A stretch of 64,000 nucleotides of DNA from Actinomyces sp. ph3 (GCF_000308055.1 NZ_CAGY01000005.1:124001-188000), one strand, 5' to 3'; counted from the first letter of the stretch, positions 26,718 to 35,682 are shown. Notes: generated by a model not told the origin, from the letters alone. A program made the numbers and translations.

Positions 26718-28082
26718 ATGTCCTCCTCTCTGTCCACGATTCCCGGACTTCTTCCTCTTCCGGTCTTCATTGAAGAGGCCGATGCACATCCCGAAGAAGC
26801 CACTTGGGCAGAAATTAGCCCCTCTGTTGTACTGAAGACTCCTGAGGAATTTTCGGCGGCAATTGCGCCCTTGGTAATCCCCGAGGAATGGCAGTTCGCA
26901 GAGGCCTACATCTTGACTATTTCCGCTGGAAGCGCGCAGGTGACCGCGGCGACGGAATTGGGGCTTTCTCGAGGCCTGCGTCGCCTCAATACATTGGCCA
27001 TCGCGAACCATAGTCGGGCTCCCATTGCAGTGAAGATCATCGACTATCCCGCTTATAGGCACCGCGGCTTGCATATCGATGTTGCTCGCCATTTCTTCGC
27101 CGTTCCCACAATCCTTCGCGTCATGGATGCGATGAGCGAAGTGGGTTTGAATATCCTGCACCTGCACCTGAGTGATGATCAGGGATGGCGCATTGAAATC
27201 CCGCAATTCCCTGAACTCATTGAACGCTCATCCGATTGCGCAGTCGGCGGGGAAGAAGGGGGCTACTACACTCTTGATGACTATCAGACCCTGGTCGAGG
27301 GAGCGCGCTCGCGGATGATTGCAATCATCCCCGAAATTGATATCCCCGGACACGTCAATGCCGCACTCCACGCGATTGAAGGACTCAACCCCGATGGGGT
27401 CTGTCCGCCCCTTTACGAAGGAACTGAAGTCGGTTTCTCGACTCTCTCAACCAAGGCGCCTGCAACCCAGGCCTTCCTCGAGGCCATTGTCGAGACCCTT
27501 GCTCCCTTCTCTCCGGCCGGTATCCACATTGGTGGCGATGAATCCTTCTCAACAGCCGAAGGTGATTACCCCGCGATTGTTGGAAGCCAAATTGAGCGTA
27601 TTCATGCCCGTGGGACGCGCGCTGTGGCGTGGGAAGAAGCTGCAGATCTGCTTGGGGATGGCGATCTTGTTCAGGTCTGGCATGACGATCTTGAAGGAGA
27701 CTCGATCGCTCGTGCCGTCGGACGCGGAGTGAAAGCGATCATGTCGCCCGGTCCGAAGGCCTACTTCGATATGAAGGAATACCCAGAACAAAAGCTCGGC
27801 ATCACCTGGGCCGGAATCCTTCCTTTGAAGAAAGCCTGGGATTGGGATCCCGAGAGCATCTGTGAGGGCGTGGACCGTAAGGGGATTGAAGGCGTCGAGG
27901 CCTGCCTGTGGAGTGAAACCTTGCGCCGAGAGAAGGACGTGTGGGAGATGTTGCTTCCGCGCCTAGCGGGTCTTGCAGAAGTTGCCTGGGCGGGAGGCCC
28001 TCGCGGAAGCTGGGAAGACTTCCAAGAACGTTTGGCGGGCCTCGAAGGCCTGTGGCGAGGCCGAGGCTGGTACGTCAAATAA
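26718..28082 (+). CDS. Cytoplasmic GH20 beta-N-acetylhexosaminidase
   Basis: GH20 enzymes release terminal beta-linked GlcNAc or GalNAc by substrate-assisted catalysis. The catalytic Asp-Glu pair is in GIHIGGDESF near residue 274, and the family motifs RHRGLHIDVARHFFAV and LHLSDDQGWRIEIPQFPEL are intact. AAAGGAG seven bases before ATG 26718 fixes the start (454 aa). There is no signal peptide, so the enzyme should act on imported oligosaccharides. That fits its place beside the galacto-N-biose/lacto-N-biose cassette, for example on GlcNAc-beta-1,3-Gal units. Exo-hexosaminidase versus lacto-N-biosidase activity cannot be told from sequence alone; the cytosolic location favours the former. Confidence 0.9.
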   Translation: MSSSLSTIPGLLPLPVFIEEADAHPEEATWAEISPSVVLKTPEEFSAAIAPLVIPEEWQFAEAYILTISAGSAQVTAATELGLSRGLRRLNTLAIANHSRAPIAVKIIDYPAYRHRGLHIDVARHFFAVPTILRVMDAMSEVGLNILHLHLSDDQGWRIEIPQFPELIERSSDCAVGGEEGGYYTLDDYQTLVEGARSRMIAIIPEIDIPGHVNAALHAIEGLNPDGVCPPLYEGTEVGFSTLSTKAPATQAFLEAIVETLAPFSPAGIHIGGDESFSTAEGDYPAIVGSQIERIHARGTRAVAWEEAADLLGDGDLVQVWHDDLEGDSIARAVGRGVKAIMSPGPKAYFDMKEYPEQKLGITWAGILPLKKAWDWDPESICEGVDRKGIEGVEACLWSETLRREKDVWEMLLPRLAGLAEVAWAGGPRGSWEDFQERLAGLEGLWRGRGWYVK

Positions 28083-28100
28083 GTTGAGCGCGAATGAAAA

Positions 28101-28128
28101 GCCCTCCCTCGCGGAAGCGGGGGAGGGC
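28101..28128 (+). terminator. Terminator between GH20 and aldolase genes (possibly bidirectional)
   Basis: GCCCTCCCTCGC and GCGGGGGAGGGC form a stem around GGAA, preceded by AAAA and followed by T-poor sequence. Just downstream GCTACCT (28134) and AGGTAGC (28160) make a second, looser inverted repeat that may serve the convergent aldolase operon. Confidence 0.75.
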
Positions 28129-28185
28129 TGCGTGCTACCTCATCGCATCAAAACAAACTAGGTAGCGAATTGCCTTCGTTGAGCA

Positions 28186-29022
28186 TTAAGCCTGGGCGTA
28201 GAGGCGCATCAGGCGTTCAACTTCTTCCTGGACCAAATGAGTTGCAGGGCCGACATACTTTCGCGGATCAACGATCTTCGGGTTTTCGTCAAGAATCTGA
28301 CGAACGCCCTGGGTGAAGACGACATTCAAGTGCGTCGAAACGTTGATCTTGGTCATTCCGGCTTGAATTGCCGCGACCATGCCCTCGTCGGGAACGCCGG
28401 AAGAACCGTGCAAAACCAGCGGAACAGGGACGAGTTCATGGATTGCAGCAATCAGCTGATTGTCCAAAACCGCCTCGCGAGTTGCCATCGCGTGAGAAGA
28501 ACCCACAGCAACAGCAAGCAGATCAACGCCAGTATCTGCGACAAACTTGGCCGCATCTTCAGGATTGGTGCGTGCTGAGGGGTCGTGGACACCGTTCTTT
28601 CCACCAACTTCACCCAGTTCGGCCTCGACGCTGACACCGTGCTCATGAGCGAAAGCGGTGATCTCAGCGGTAGTCTCACGGTTCTGCGCATCTGGAAGCT
28701 TTGAACCGTCGTACATGATCGAGGTAAAACCGAGCTCGACAGCCTCACGGCACAAATCGGTGGATTCAGCGTGATCAAGGTGAACAGAAACGGGAACGGT
28801 GGAGGCCTCGGCAAGCTCGATAAGTGCGCGTCCCAGGGGACGCAGACGGCCACCGTGATACTTCACAGCGTTTTGGGACAGCTGAAGGACCAAGGGCAAA
28901 CCGGTGTTTTCGGCGGCATCAACGAATGCTTCGGCGTGATCAAGAAGGACCACGTTAAAAGCCGCAAGACCAACCTTGCGGGCGGCGCAATCGCGTGCAA
29001 GCACAGCGGTGTCAGCAAGCAT
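28186..29022 (-). CDS. Class II aldolase, tagatose-bisphosphate type (KbaY/GatY-like)
   Basis: The 278-residue zinc aldolase has VSVHLDHAES, VSVEAELGEVGGKNGVHDPS and PLVLHGSSGVPDE, the class II metal and substrate motifs. Its short length and sequence type match the KbaY/GatY/AgaY group, which cleaves tagatose-1,6-bisphosphate, rather than glycolytic FbaA. It is the last gene of the operon SIS isomerase - ROK kinase - PfkB kinase - aldolase. That order corresponds to the lower N-acetylgalactosamine pathway. Fructose-bisphosphate as substrate cannot be excluded. Confidence 0.85.
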   Translation of the reverse strand: MLADTAVLARDCAARKVGLAAFNVVLLDHAEAFVDAAENTGLPLVLQLSQNAVKYHGGRLRPLGRALIELAEASTVPVSVHLDHAESTDLCREAVELGFTSIMYDGSKLPDAQNRETTAEITAFAHEHGVSVEAELGEVGGKNGVHDPSARTNPEDAAKFVADTGVDLLAVAVGSSHAMATREAVLDNQLIAAIHELVPVPLVLHGSSGVPDEGMVAAIQAGMTKINVSTHLNVVFTQGVRQILDENPKIVDPRKYVGPATHLVQEEVERLMRLYAQA

Positions 29023-29044
29023 AGCGACCTACTTTCTTGACAAA

Positions 29045-29971
29045 TTAGGACAGGCGAACAGGAGAAATACGGGAAAGAAGCTCCTCGCGGAGGGGAAGGT
29101 CAATTTCCCCAGCGACGGGCATGGTCACCGCGGCCGCAGAGGTTGCGACGGCCTCGGCAATGGCAGTAGGAATCTCTGACTCAAGGTCATCCCCAGCCTG
29201 AGCAAGCGAGCGAGCAAGGGATGCAACGCAGGCATCGCCGGCACCGGTGGGATTGCCCTGAAGGACAACTCCGGCCTCGGCGTGCCAATGGCTTTCGCGA
29301 GAAAAGAGGTCCATTCCCTCTTCACCTCGCGATACGCACACCCAGCTCGGTCCCTGCTCGATAAGGGCACGTGCGCCCTCTTCGATGGAGGACGCACCCG
29401 TAGCGTCGAGAAGCTCCAAGTGATTGGGCTTGAGGACATCGGCCCACGCTGCGCACTCAACCAAGGATGGCCCTGAGGTATCCAGAATGATTCGGCAACC
29501 GATCTGACGGACACGGCGCAACACCGGCTCGAGAACCTCAAAAGTGCTACTTCCGGGAAGAGAACCCGAAACGACCAAGAGGTCATCCGCATTCAGGCGG
29601 CTTCCCAAAAGATCAGCCATCTGCTTCCAGGAATCAGGATCTAGAGCATGACCGGACTCGTTGTATACCGTGGCGGTGTCGTCAATCATGGCAATTGAGC
29701 GTCGCGTTTGGAAGGGAACCTCAACCCACTCTGGCGTCACCAGAGAAGTCATTTCCTTCATCAGCGAGGCGATCACACTGCCGGTTGCACCCCCCAAGAA
29801 CCCTGTTGCATGGCTGGGGACTCCGAGCTGGTCCAAGACGCGAGAGACATTCAGTCCCTTTCCTCCCGGACGCTGGGAATACTCCGTGATGCGGTGAACC
29901 TGACCGCGGGTTTGGTCAGGAGCCTGCCACGTAATATCCAGAGCCGGATTGGGAGTGAAGGTCCAGATCAT
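29045..29971 (-). CDS. PfkB-family hexose-phosphate kinase (LacC/FruK-like)
   Basis: This 308-residue kinase has GGKGLNVSRVLDQLG near residues 36-50 and the catalytic anion-hole motif NPTGAGDACVASLARSL near the C-terminus. It belongs to the branch containing 1-phosphofructokinase and tagatose-6-phosphate kinase. The neighbouring tagatose-type aldolase and AgaS-like isomerase favour tagatose-6-phosphate as substrate (inference). Its start overlaps the ROK gene stop by four bases, and the aldolase follows 22 bases later. Confidence 0.87.
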   Translation of the reverse strand: MIWTFTPNPALDITWQAPDQTRGQVHRITEYSQRPGGKGLNVSRVLDQLGVPSHATGFLGGATGSVIASLMKEMTSLVTPEWVEVPFQTRRSIAMIDDTATVYNESGHALDPDSWKQMADLLGSRLNADDLLVVSGSLPGSSTFEVLEPVLRRVRQIGCRIILDTSGPSLVECAAWADVLKPNHLELLDATGASSIEEGARALIEQGPSWVCVSRGEEGMDLFSRESHWHAEAGVVLQGNPTGAGDACVASLARSLAQAGDDLESEIPTAIAEAVATSAAAVTMPVAGEIDLPLREELLSRISPVRLS

Positions 29972-30888
29972 GATTCAACCTCGATTCCATGGCTCTGGAA
30001 TGCCAAAGCTGCGGCACCCAGTGCCTGAGACGAGGAACCTAAAGCAGCGGAGAGCAGTGCAGGCGCGGGCATGACCGTGCAGCCTGATTCCAAGCCTTTA
30101 CGCAGGGGATCGTAAACCAGTGAGCCACCTTTACAGAGGCCACCTCCCAGAACGACGGGAAGCGAACCAACCTGGTGGCACACCGTTGCGAGAATCCCGC
30201 CCAGTAGACTCATCGAGGTCTCAAGGATCTCGCGTGCCTTTCGAGCGTTCTCGCTGGATGAAAGGGCAAGTTCCTCAACTTCGCGGGCGCCGGATCCTTC
30301 GGGGACGATCCCGGCCTCGATTGCCCGGCGTGCAATACCGCTGGCCGAGGCAACCTGCTCCACCGGAACAACCTCATAGGGGCGATCGGGGTGTGGAACG
30401 GGGACCTGCCCGATCTCACCAGCCCACGGCGGTGCCGGGGCGAGGCGCGAATTGATCACAACACCCGAGGCGATCCCGGTCCCTACTGCCACATACAGGC
30501 AGGAGGGACGGCGAACGCCCCACAGGGCCTCGGCAAGAGCGCCCGAACGGACATCGTGTCCCAGGGGGACGAAGGAACCCAGGGCTTCGGAAAGCTTTTC
30601 GCTTAGAGGAGCGTCTTTCCAGCCCAAATTGGCAGAAAAAATACCAATTCCATGTTCTTCATCAATAATTCCAGGAACGCACACACCGACGGGCGCATCG
30701 ACCGAAGCCTCACGTAGAGTTCGGGCCAGACGCACGACCGCAGAAACGACATCATCAGCGCCGGTCTGGGGGGTGGCGACGGCCTCGGAAGAGGTAATCA
30801 CAGTGCCGCGGGTGTCAGCGAGCACCCCCTTGATGGTGGTGCCGCCGACATCGATCCCGATAGCGAGCTTCTGGTCCGAGTTGCTCAC
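29968..30888 (-). CDS. ROK-family sugar kinase lacking the usual zinc motif
   Basis: The 306-residue protein has the ATP-binding start LAIGIDVGGTTIKGVLAD, the catalytic region LGHDVRSGALAEALWG and VAVGTGIASGVVIN. It has no helix-turn-helix, so it is a kinase rather than a repressor. Most ROK kinases continue with GELGHxxx and a CxCGxxGCxE zinc site. Here the sequence reads GEIGQVPVPHPDRPYE and has no cysteine cluster, so the zinc site is absent. In context a role as N-acetylgalactosamine (or other N-acetylhexosamine) 6-kinase is plausible but unproven; glucokinase is the alternative. It overlaps both neighbours by four bases. Confidence 0.85.
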   Translation of the reverse strand: MSNSDQKLAIGIDVGGTTIKGVLADTRGTVITSSEAVATPQTGADDVVSAVVRLARTLREASVDAPVGVCVPGIIDEEHGIGIFSANLGWKDAPLSEKLSEALGSFVPLGHDVRSGALAEALWGVRRPSCLYVAVGTGIASGVVINSRLAPAPPWAGEIGQVPVPHPDRPYEVVPVEQVASASGIARRAIEAGIVPEGSGAREVEELALSSSENARKAREILETSMSLLGGILATVCHQVGSLPVVLGGGLCKGGSLVYDPLRKGLESGCTVMPAPALLSAALGSSSQALGAAALAFQSHGIEVES

Positions 30889-31757
30889 TTGAGGATCACC
30901 GAGCGGGTCAGGTGGCGCGGGGTGTCAGGGTTGAGACCGCGAGCCTCAGCGCGAGCAACGGCCAGGCGCTGTGCAACAACGAGGTGAGCCATGGGGTCAC
31001 CGTTGAAAGTCACCAATTCGGCGCCAGTTGCGGCAACCTGATCGGCCATGCCCTCGGGAACCGGGCCGAAAACCCAGGTCAGGCGGCCGGGCTGAGCGAT
31101 AGAGATCGGGCCGTGGCGGTATTCCATTGCAGGGTAGACCTCAGTCCATGACTGAGATGCTTCACGCAGCTTCAGGCCCGCTTCGTTGGCCAGACCAATG
31201 GTCCATGCGGTGCCCAGGAAAGTGATCTGGTCTGCATCAACCCAACGCTGGGGGATTTCGAGCTCGAGGGCGCGCTGTGCGTCATCCGCGGCTGCAGCGA
31301 TATCGTCGCCCAAGCTGTGACGGAAGTATGCAAGAGCAGTGGTTGCAAAACGGGTCTGGACAACGGATTCTTCATCGGCGAAGTCCAGAACAACCTCAAC
31401 ATCTGCGTAGGGGGTTGCGGGACCATTGCCCACAGCGGTGATCAAGACGTTGGGGATGCCGCGATCCTTCAGACCGTGCAGGATGTCAATAATTTCAGTT
31501 GTCGTGCCCGAACGGGAAAGGCACACGACGCGGTCGTAGTGGCGATCCCAGGGGAATTCGGTGGCGGTGAAGGCATCAGAGAGACCCTTGCCCTGGCGCT
31601 CGCGGGCAACGGTGTATGCCTGCGCGATAAACCATGATGTTCCACACCCGATGACGGCAATTGCCTCACCATCTTTGGGAAGTGCATCAGTGGGAACGTC
31701 AAGAACTCGACGCCACAGCTCAGGTTGGCTGTTAATTTCTTCAGAAGTAAGGGACAT
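30885..31757 (-). CDS. AgaS-like SIS-domain sugar-phosphate isomerase/deaminase
   Basis: Two SIS domains are visible: GEAIAVIGCGTSWFIAQAY with VCLSRSGTTTEIIDILHGL, and ITFLGTAWTIGLANEAGLKL with YPAMEYRHGPISIAQPGR. The arrangement resembles GlmS isomerase domains and AgaS, which converts galactosamine-6-phosphate to tagatose-6-phosphate with release of ammonia. The frame is open to 32141, but GGAGA lies just before ATG 31757 and the longer version would cross the divergent promoter, so the 290-residue form is chosen. It is the first gene of the minus-strand operon and is divergent from the GH112 gene. Confidence 0.85.
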   Translation of the reverse strand: MSLTSEEINSQPELWRRVLDVPTDALPKDGEAIAVIGCGTSWFIAQAYTVARERQGKGLSDAFTATEFPWDRHYDRVVCLSRSGTTTEIIDILHGLKDRGIPNVLITAVGNGPATPYADVEVVLDFADEESVVQTRFATTALAYFRHSLGDDIAAAADDAQRALELEIPQRWVDADQITFLGTAWTIGLANEAGLKLREASQSWTEVYPAMEYRHGPISIAQPGRLTWVFGPVPEGMADQVAATGAELVTFNGDPMAHLVVAQRLAVARAEARGLNPDTPRHLTRSVILK

Positions 31758-31801
31758 CGGTGTCTCCATTGTTATCGGGAATGCATCACCACCTCGGTGT
31801 G

Positions 31802-31820
31802 CTTGTACTATCGTACCAAG
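31802..31820. promoter_or_regulatory. Candidate operator in the SIS/GH112 divergent promoter region
   Basis: The sequence CTTGTACTATCGTACCAAG contains GTAC-N4-GTAC and imperfect CTTG/CAAG arms, placed between two divergent operons of the same pathway. Such dyads are typical GntR- or LacI-type binding sites. No cognate regulator gene is visible next to it. Confidence 0.4.
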
Positions 31821-31907
31821 AAGGAAATAACTTAGGACTAGCTGGATAAGTGCCCGAAGTTGTCTACCTCTTTGCAATGACGCTGAAATCAACACATCGG
31901 AGTGACA

Positions 31908-34202
31908 ATGACTGACAAATCGACCAAGCCAGGTCGTCTCACCCTTCCCATTGAGCGTGGAATCGATGCCGAAGTGCGCGCTCTTGTTGAACGCCTTGGT
32001 GCGGACGCAGTGCGAAATTCCGATGGAACAGAACTTCCTGAATGGGTCGACCGAGCATTTGCCAAGGTCTACTCCACGTATTTCCCTGCGCGTGGCGATG
32101 AAGAGTGGGCCGATCAGAGCGAGGGCGAGCGCATCCACCAATACCTTTCGTCAAACCCTCATACCGCCCCAGAAAGCGGGCCTTTGAGTATCAATGTCAT
32201 GGAGGGATGGTTCCAAGCGCAATTCCGTCCTGATACCCAATGCGATACTTCCCGCTGGTGGCAGGTGATTGATCGGACCAGCGGGAAGGCTCTGGATCCC
32301 TCGGAGTGGAGCGTTCAAGAGGTTGAACCCTCACCCGTCGTTGATCCCGTGCCGATCGTTGGAGAGCTGCCTCCCACCGCGTCGAGCGCGGTGGTGACAA
32401 TTCACGAGCCCATTCCCTTCCACGTGTACACCGTGAACTTCTTTGCTGTGCAGATGTGGGATTCCACCCAGATGTACAACTATCTGACGAACGACTGGGC
32501 GCTTGAGGAAGGCCGCGTGAAGGAGCGCCCCTTCGATGTGGCATTCCCACGGACCTGGGAGCACGTCAAGGATGCCTTAGCCGCATGGCTGAAGGCGAAT
32601 CCTCAAGTGGACGTGGTTCGTTTCACGACCTTCTTCTACCACTTCACCTTGGCCTTTGATTCCCGAGGCCGCGAACGATACGTCGATTGGTTTGGCTATT
32701 CGGCCTCGGTGTCGATCCCGGCGATGGAAGAGTTTGAAAAGGAATACGGCTATGCGCTGACTCCCGAGGACTTTGTGGATGGCGGCTGGTACAACTGCCC
32801 CTTCCGCACGCCAACACGTGTGTTCCGGGATTGGATTGACTTCACCTCCAAGCGAGTTGCCGAAAAGGCAGGGGAATTGGTTCGCAAGGTCCACGAGGAG
32901 GGTCGCGAGGCCATGATGTTCCTTGGCGATAACTGGATCGGTATGGAACCCTACGGGCCCTACTTCCCTTCGATCAAGATGGATGCGGTTGTTGGATCCG
33001 TCGGTTCGGCCGCAACCTGTCGAATGATCTCCGATATTCCCGGTGTGCGCTACACCGAGGGGCGCTTCCTTCCCTACTTCTTCCCCGATGTCTTCCGCGA
33101 GGGCGGAGATCCCCTGGGAGAAGCGAACGAGTCGTGGCGCACCGCTCGGCGCGCAATTGTCCGTAGTCCCTTGGATCGCATGGGCTATGGCGGTTACCTT
33201 TCCTTGGCGCTCAAGTTCCCCGAGTTCATTGACCGCGTGGAGGAAATCCTTGCAGAATTCCGTTCCCTTCACGAGGCCACGGGCGGGGAAAAGCCCGCGT
33301 GTGCACCAGTACGCGTTGCCGTTTTGAATGCATGGGGAAAGCTGCGCACGTGGCAGACCCATATGGTTGCCCATGCCCTGTGGTACAAGCAGATTCATAC
33401 CTACTTGGGGGTTATCGAAGCCCTTGCAGGACTTCCTTTTGACGTGCGTTTCATGTCTTTCGATGAGGTCATCAATGGGGGAGATTCCTCTTTGGAGGAT
33501 GTCGACGTGGTCATCAATGCCGGCGCCGCGAATACTGCCTTCTCCGGCGGGGAAGTTTGGGAGGATCTACGACTGCAAGACACTCTGCGTCGCTTTGTTG
33601 CCCGCGGTGGCGGTTTCATTGGGATTGGCCAGCCCACGGCCTCGTTGGGAACTCAAGGACAAGTGGATAGAGGCGGCATCTGCCGCGGAAGCGTTTTTGC
33701 ACTTGCGGACGTCTTGGGTGTGGATCAAGAAATCTCGTGGTCCCTGTCCAAAGATCGCTATGACGAGGTTGTGCCAGAGCATTTCATTACTGCTGACCTT
33801 GATGGAGACTATGTTTTCGGTGAAGACCCCGGAGATGTCGTAGTTACGGATCCTGACACTTCTGTGCTTGTCATGGAGCGGGGGAGTGTACGCGCTTCTG
33901 CGCATGATTTTTGCTCGGGTAGGGGCGTTTACCTTGCTGGACTGACCTGGTCGACTGCCAATAGCCGGCTTTTGCACCGCGCGATTATGTGGGCGGCGCA
34001 CCGAGAAGATCAATGGGATTGTGTCCTTGCGTCATCCAATCCTGATGTTGAGGTCGCTTGGTATCCCAAGTCGCAACTTGCCTTTATTTACAATGATTCT
34101 GATGCTCCATCTTCGAGTGTCATCACTGGTTTTGGACTGGAACGTGCCGTGGATCTAGCTCCCGGAGAAGGGCGTTGGACCCAGTGGAAGAAGGAAGATT
34201 AA
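31908..34202 (+). CDS. GH112 1,3-beta-galactosyl-N-acetylhexosamine phosphorylase
   Basis: This cytosolic enzyme phosphorolyses galacto-N-biose (Gal-beta-1,3-GalNAc) or lacto-N-biose (Gal-beta-1,3-GlcNAc) to galactose-1-phosphate and the N-acetylhexosamine. Family features include GRLTLPIERGIDAE, VNFFAVQMWDSTQMYNYLTN, FTTFFYHFTLAFDSRGRERY and EDFVDGGWYNCPFRTPTRVF; an aspartate in this last region is the likely general acid. The 764 residues compare with about 750 in the bifidobacterial enzyme, and no signal peptide is present. CGGAG precedes ATG 31908. It heads the plus-strand importer and beta-galactosidase genes and is divergent from the Aga-type operon. The preference between galacto-N-biose and lacto-N-biose cannot be read from the sequence. 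Confidence 0.95.
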   Translation: MTDKSTKPGRLTLPIERGIDAEVRALVERLGADAVRNSDGTELPEWVDRAFAKVYSTYFPARGDEEWADQSEGERIHQYLSSNPHTAPESGPLSINVMEGWFQAQFRPDTQCDTSRWWQVIDRTSGKALDPSEWSVQEVEPSPVVDPVPIVGELPPTASSAVVTIHEPIPFHVYTVNFFAVQMWDSTQMYNYLTNDWALEEGRVKERPFDVAFPRTWEHVKDALAAWLKANPQVDVVRFTTFFYHFTLAFDSRGRERYVDWFGYSASVSIPAMEEFEKEYGYALTPEDFVDGGWYNCPFRTPTRVFRDWIDFTSKRVAEKAGELVRKVHEEGREAMMFLGDNWIGMEPYGPYFPSIKMDAVVGSVGSAATCRMISDIPGVRYTEGRFLPYFFPDVFREGGDPLGEANESWRTARRAIVRSPLDRMGYGGYLSLALKFPEFIDRVEEILAEFRSLHEATGGEKPACAPVRVAVLNAWGKLRTWQTHMVAHALWYKQIHTYLGVIEALAGLPFDVRFMSFDEVINGGDSSLEDVDVVINAGAANTAFSGGEVWEDLRLQDTLRRFVARGGGFIGIGQPTASLGTQGQVDRGGICRGSVFALADVLGVDQEISWSLSKDRYDEVVPEHFITADLDGDYVFGEDPGDVVVTDPDTSVLVMERGSVRASAHDFCSGRGVYLAGLTWSTANSRLLHRAIMWAAHREDQWDCVLASSNPDVEVAWYPKSQLAFIYNDSDAPSSSVITGFGLERAVDLAPGEGRWTQWKKED

Positions 34203-34236
34203 GGCTAGTTATCAAATCGTGACCAAATAGTTGCAT

Positions 34237-34277
34237 TCTCACAGGCCAAAATGTCATCAGACATCTTCTCTGTGAGA
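34237..34277 (+). promoter_or_regulatory. Two-tier inverted repeat between GH112 and the binding-protein gene
   Basis: TCTCACAG pairs with CTGTGAGA, and inside it ATGTC pairs with GACAT around ATCA, giving a 41-base dyad with small internal loops. There is no U-tract. It may be an RNA element in the leader of the importer genes or a DNA operator. Confidence 0.5.
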
Positions 34278-34353
34278 TAGCATAAAAGAGCAATAAATAA
34301 AGCTGGCAAAAGGTGTCAACTTTGTAAACGTCCCACAACGGAGAGGGAATAAC

Positions 34354-35682
34354 ATGCACATGTCACGCCGCTCCATGAGCGTTGTTGCGCTCATGTCAGT
34401 TGCTGCGATGGGTCTGACTGCGTGCTCGGGTTCGGGCGCGAAGACTGACAGCACCGCAAGCTCTTCGGCATCTGCCGATAAGGGCGCAACCATCACATAC
34501 CTGCACCGTCTGCCCGACGGTGAGGGAATGACCAAGATCTCGACTCTCGCTGAGCAGTGGAACAAGGAGCACCCTGATACTCAGGTTCAGGCGGTCAAGT
34601 TCGATGGCAAGGCCAACGAAATGATCAAGAAGCTCGAGACCGACGTCAAGGCCGGTTCCGGACCTTGCTTGGCGCAGCTGGGCTATGCAGAAATCCCCGA
34701 GATGTTCACCAAGGGCCTGCTGGAAGACGTTACCCAGTACGCGACCCAGTACAAGGCCAACTACTCCGCTGGCGCCTTCTCGCAGGTTGGCGTGGGTGGA
34801 AAGTACTACGGCCTGCCCCAGGACACCGGCCCGCTTGTTTACTACTACAACAAGGCTGAGTTCGAGAAGCTGGGAATCAAGGTTCCCACCAACCTCGAAG
34901 AGTTCAAGGCCGCTGCCAAGACCGCAGCAGCTCAGGGCAAGTACATCTCTGCTTTCCAGGCTGACGAGTCGCGCTACAGCCTGTCCGCTCAGGCAGCTGC
35001 AGCAGGCGGTGTTTGGTACAAGGCTGAAAACGATAAGTGGACCGTCAAGATCGACGATGCGTCCGCCAAGACCGTGGCAGACTTCTGGCAGTCGATGCTC
35101 GATGACAAGACCACTCTCGTCGCCGAGCGCTGGGGAGATTCCTTCACTAAGGCTCTGACCGACAAGACCCTGATCGGCACCATCGGTGCCGCATGGGAAG
35201 CACCGCTCATCTCCGGTGATCTGGAGAAGACCGACAACAAGGGCGAATGGGCAGTTGCTCAGCTCCCTGACTTCGGCAAGGGCGCGCTGACCGGCCCCGA
35301 CGGCGGTTCCGGCGTTGCAGTCATGAAGGGCTGCTCGAACCCCAAGGGCGCCATGGAGTTCAACAACTGGCTGAACACCCAGGTTGACGCTCTGGTCTCC
35401 CAGGGCCTGGTCGTTGCAACCACGACCGGCACCATGAAGACCCCGGATTCGGTCAAGGAATTCTACGGTGGACAGGATGTCTTCGCTGAGCTCTCCAAGG
35501 CGAATGCAAACCTGGCCCCCGACTTCCCCTACATCCCCTTCTTCTCGACCCTCGGCGATCCCATGGCCAAGGCTGCAACCGCAGCTGGTGATGGCTCCGG
35601 CAAGGTGATCGACATCTTCAAGGCTGCTCAGGCGCAGTCCGTGAAGGCGCTCAAGGACGGAAACCTTCCCGTCGCTGAGTAA
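34354..35682 (+). CDS. ABC sugar transporter substrate-binding lipoprotein
   Basis: The N-terminus is a lipoprotein signal with lipobox LTAC (cysteine near residue 24), followed by a Ser/Ala linker and a family 1 extracellular solute-binding fold (GPLVYYYNKAEFEKLGIKVP, DGGSGVAVMKGCSNPKGAME). It captures oligosaccharides outside the membrane for the two permeases encoded next. Its place in the cassette suggests galacto-N-biose/lacto-N-biose or related host glycans, like the bifidobacterial GL-binding protein. GGAGAGGG precedes the ATG, and codon use is more biased than in neighbours, consistent with high expression. No ATPase gene accompanies it. Confidence 0.93.
   Translation: MHMSRRSMSVVALMSVAAMGLTACSGSGAKTDSTASSSASADKGATITYLHRLPDGEGMTKISTLAEQWNKEHPDTQVQAVKFDGKANEMIKKLETDVKAGSGPCLAQLGYAEIPEMFTKGLLEDVTQYATQYKANYSAGAFSQVGVGGKYYGLPQDTGPLVYYYNKAEFEKLGIKVPTNLEEFKAAAKTAAAQGKYISAFQADESRYSLSAQAAAAGGVWYKAENDKWTVKIDDASAKTVADFWQSMLDDKTTLVAERWGDSFTKALTDKTLIGTIGAAWEAPLISGDLEKTDNKGEWAVAQLPDFGKGALTGPDGGSGVAVMKGCSNPKGAMEFNNWLNTQVDALVSQGLVVATTTGTMKTPDSVKEFYGGQDVFAELSKANANLAPDFPYIPFFSTLGDPMAKAATAAGDGSGKVIDIFKAAQAQSVKALKDGNLPVAE

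Noticed and set aside
31758-32141. N-terminal extension of the SIS protein frame across the divergent promoter
   Set aside because: The extra residues overlap the GH112 coding region and are not SIS-like. A ribosome site lies directly before ATG 31757.
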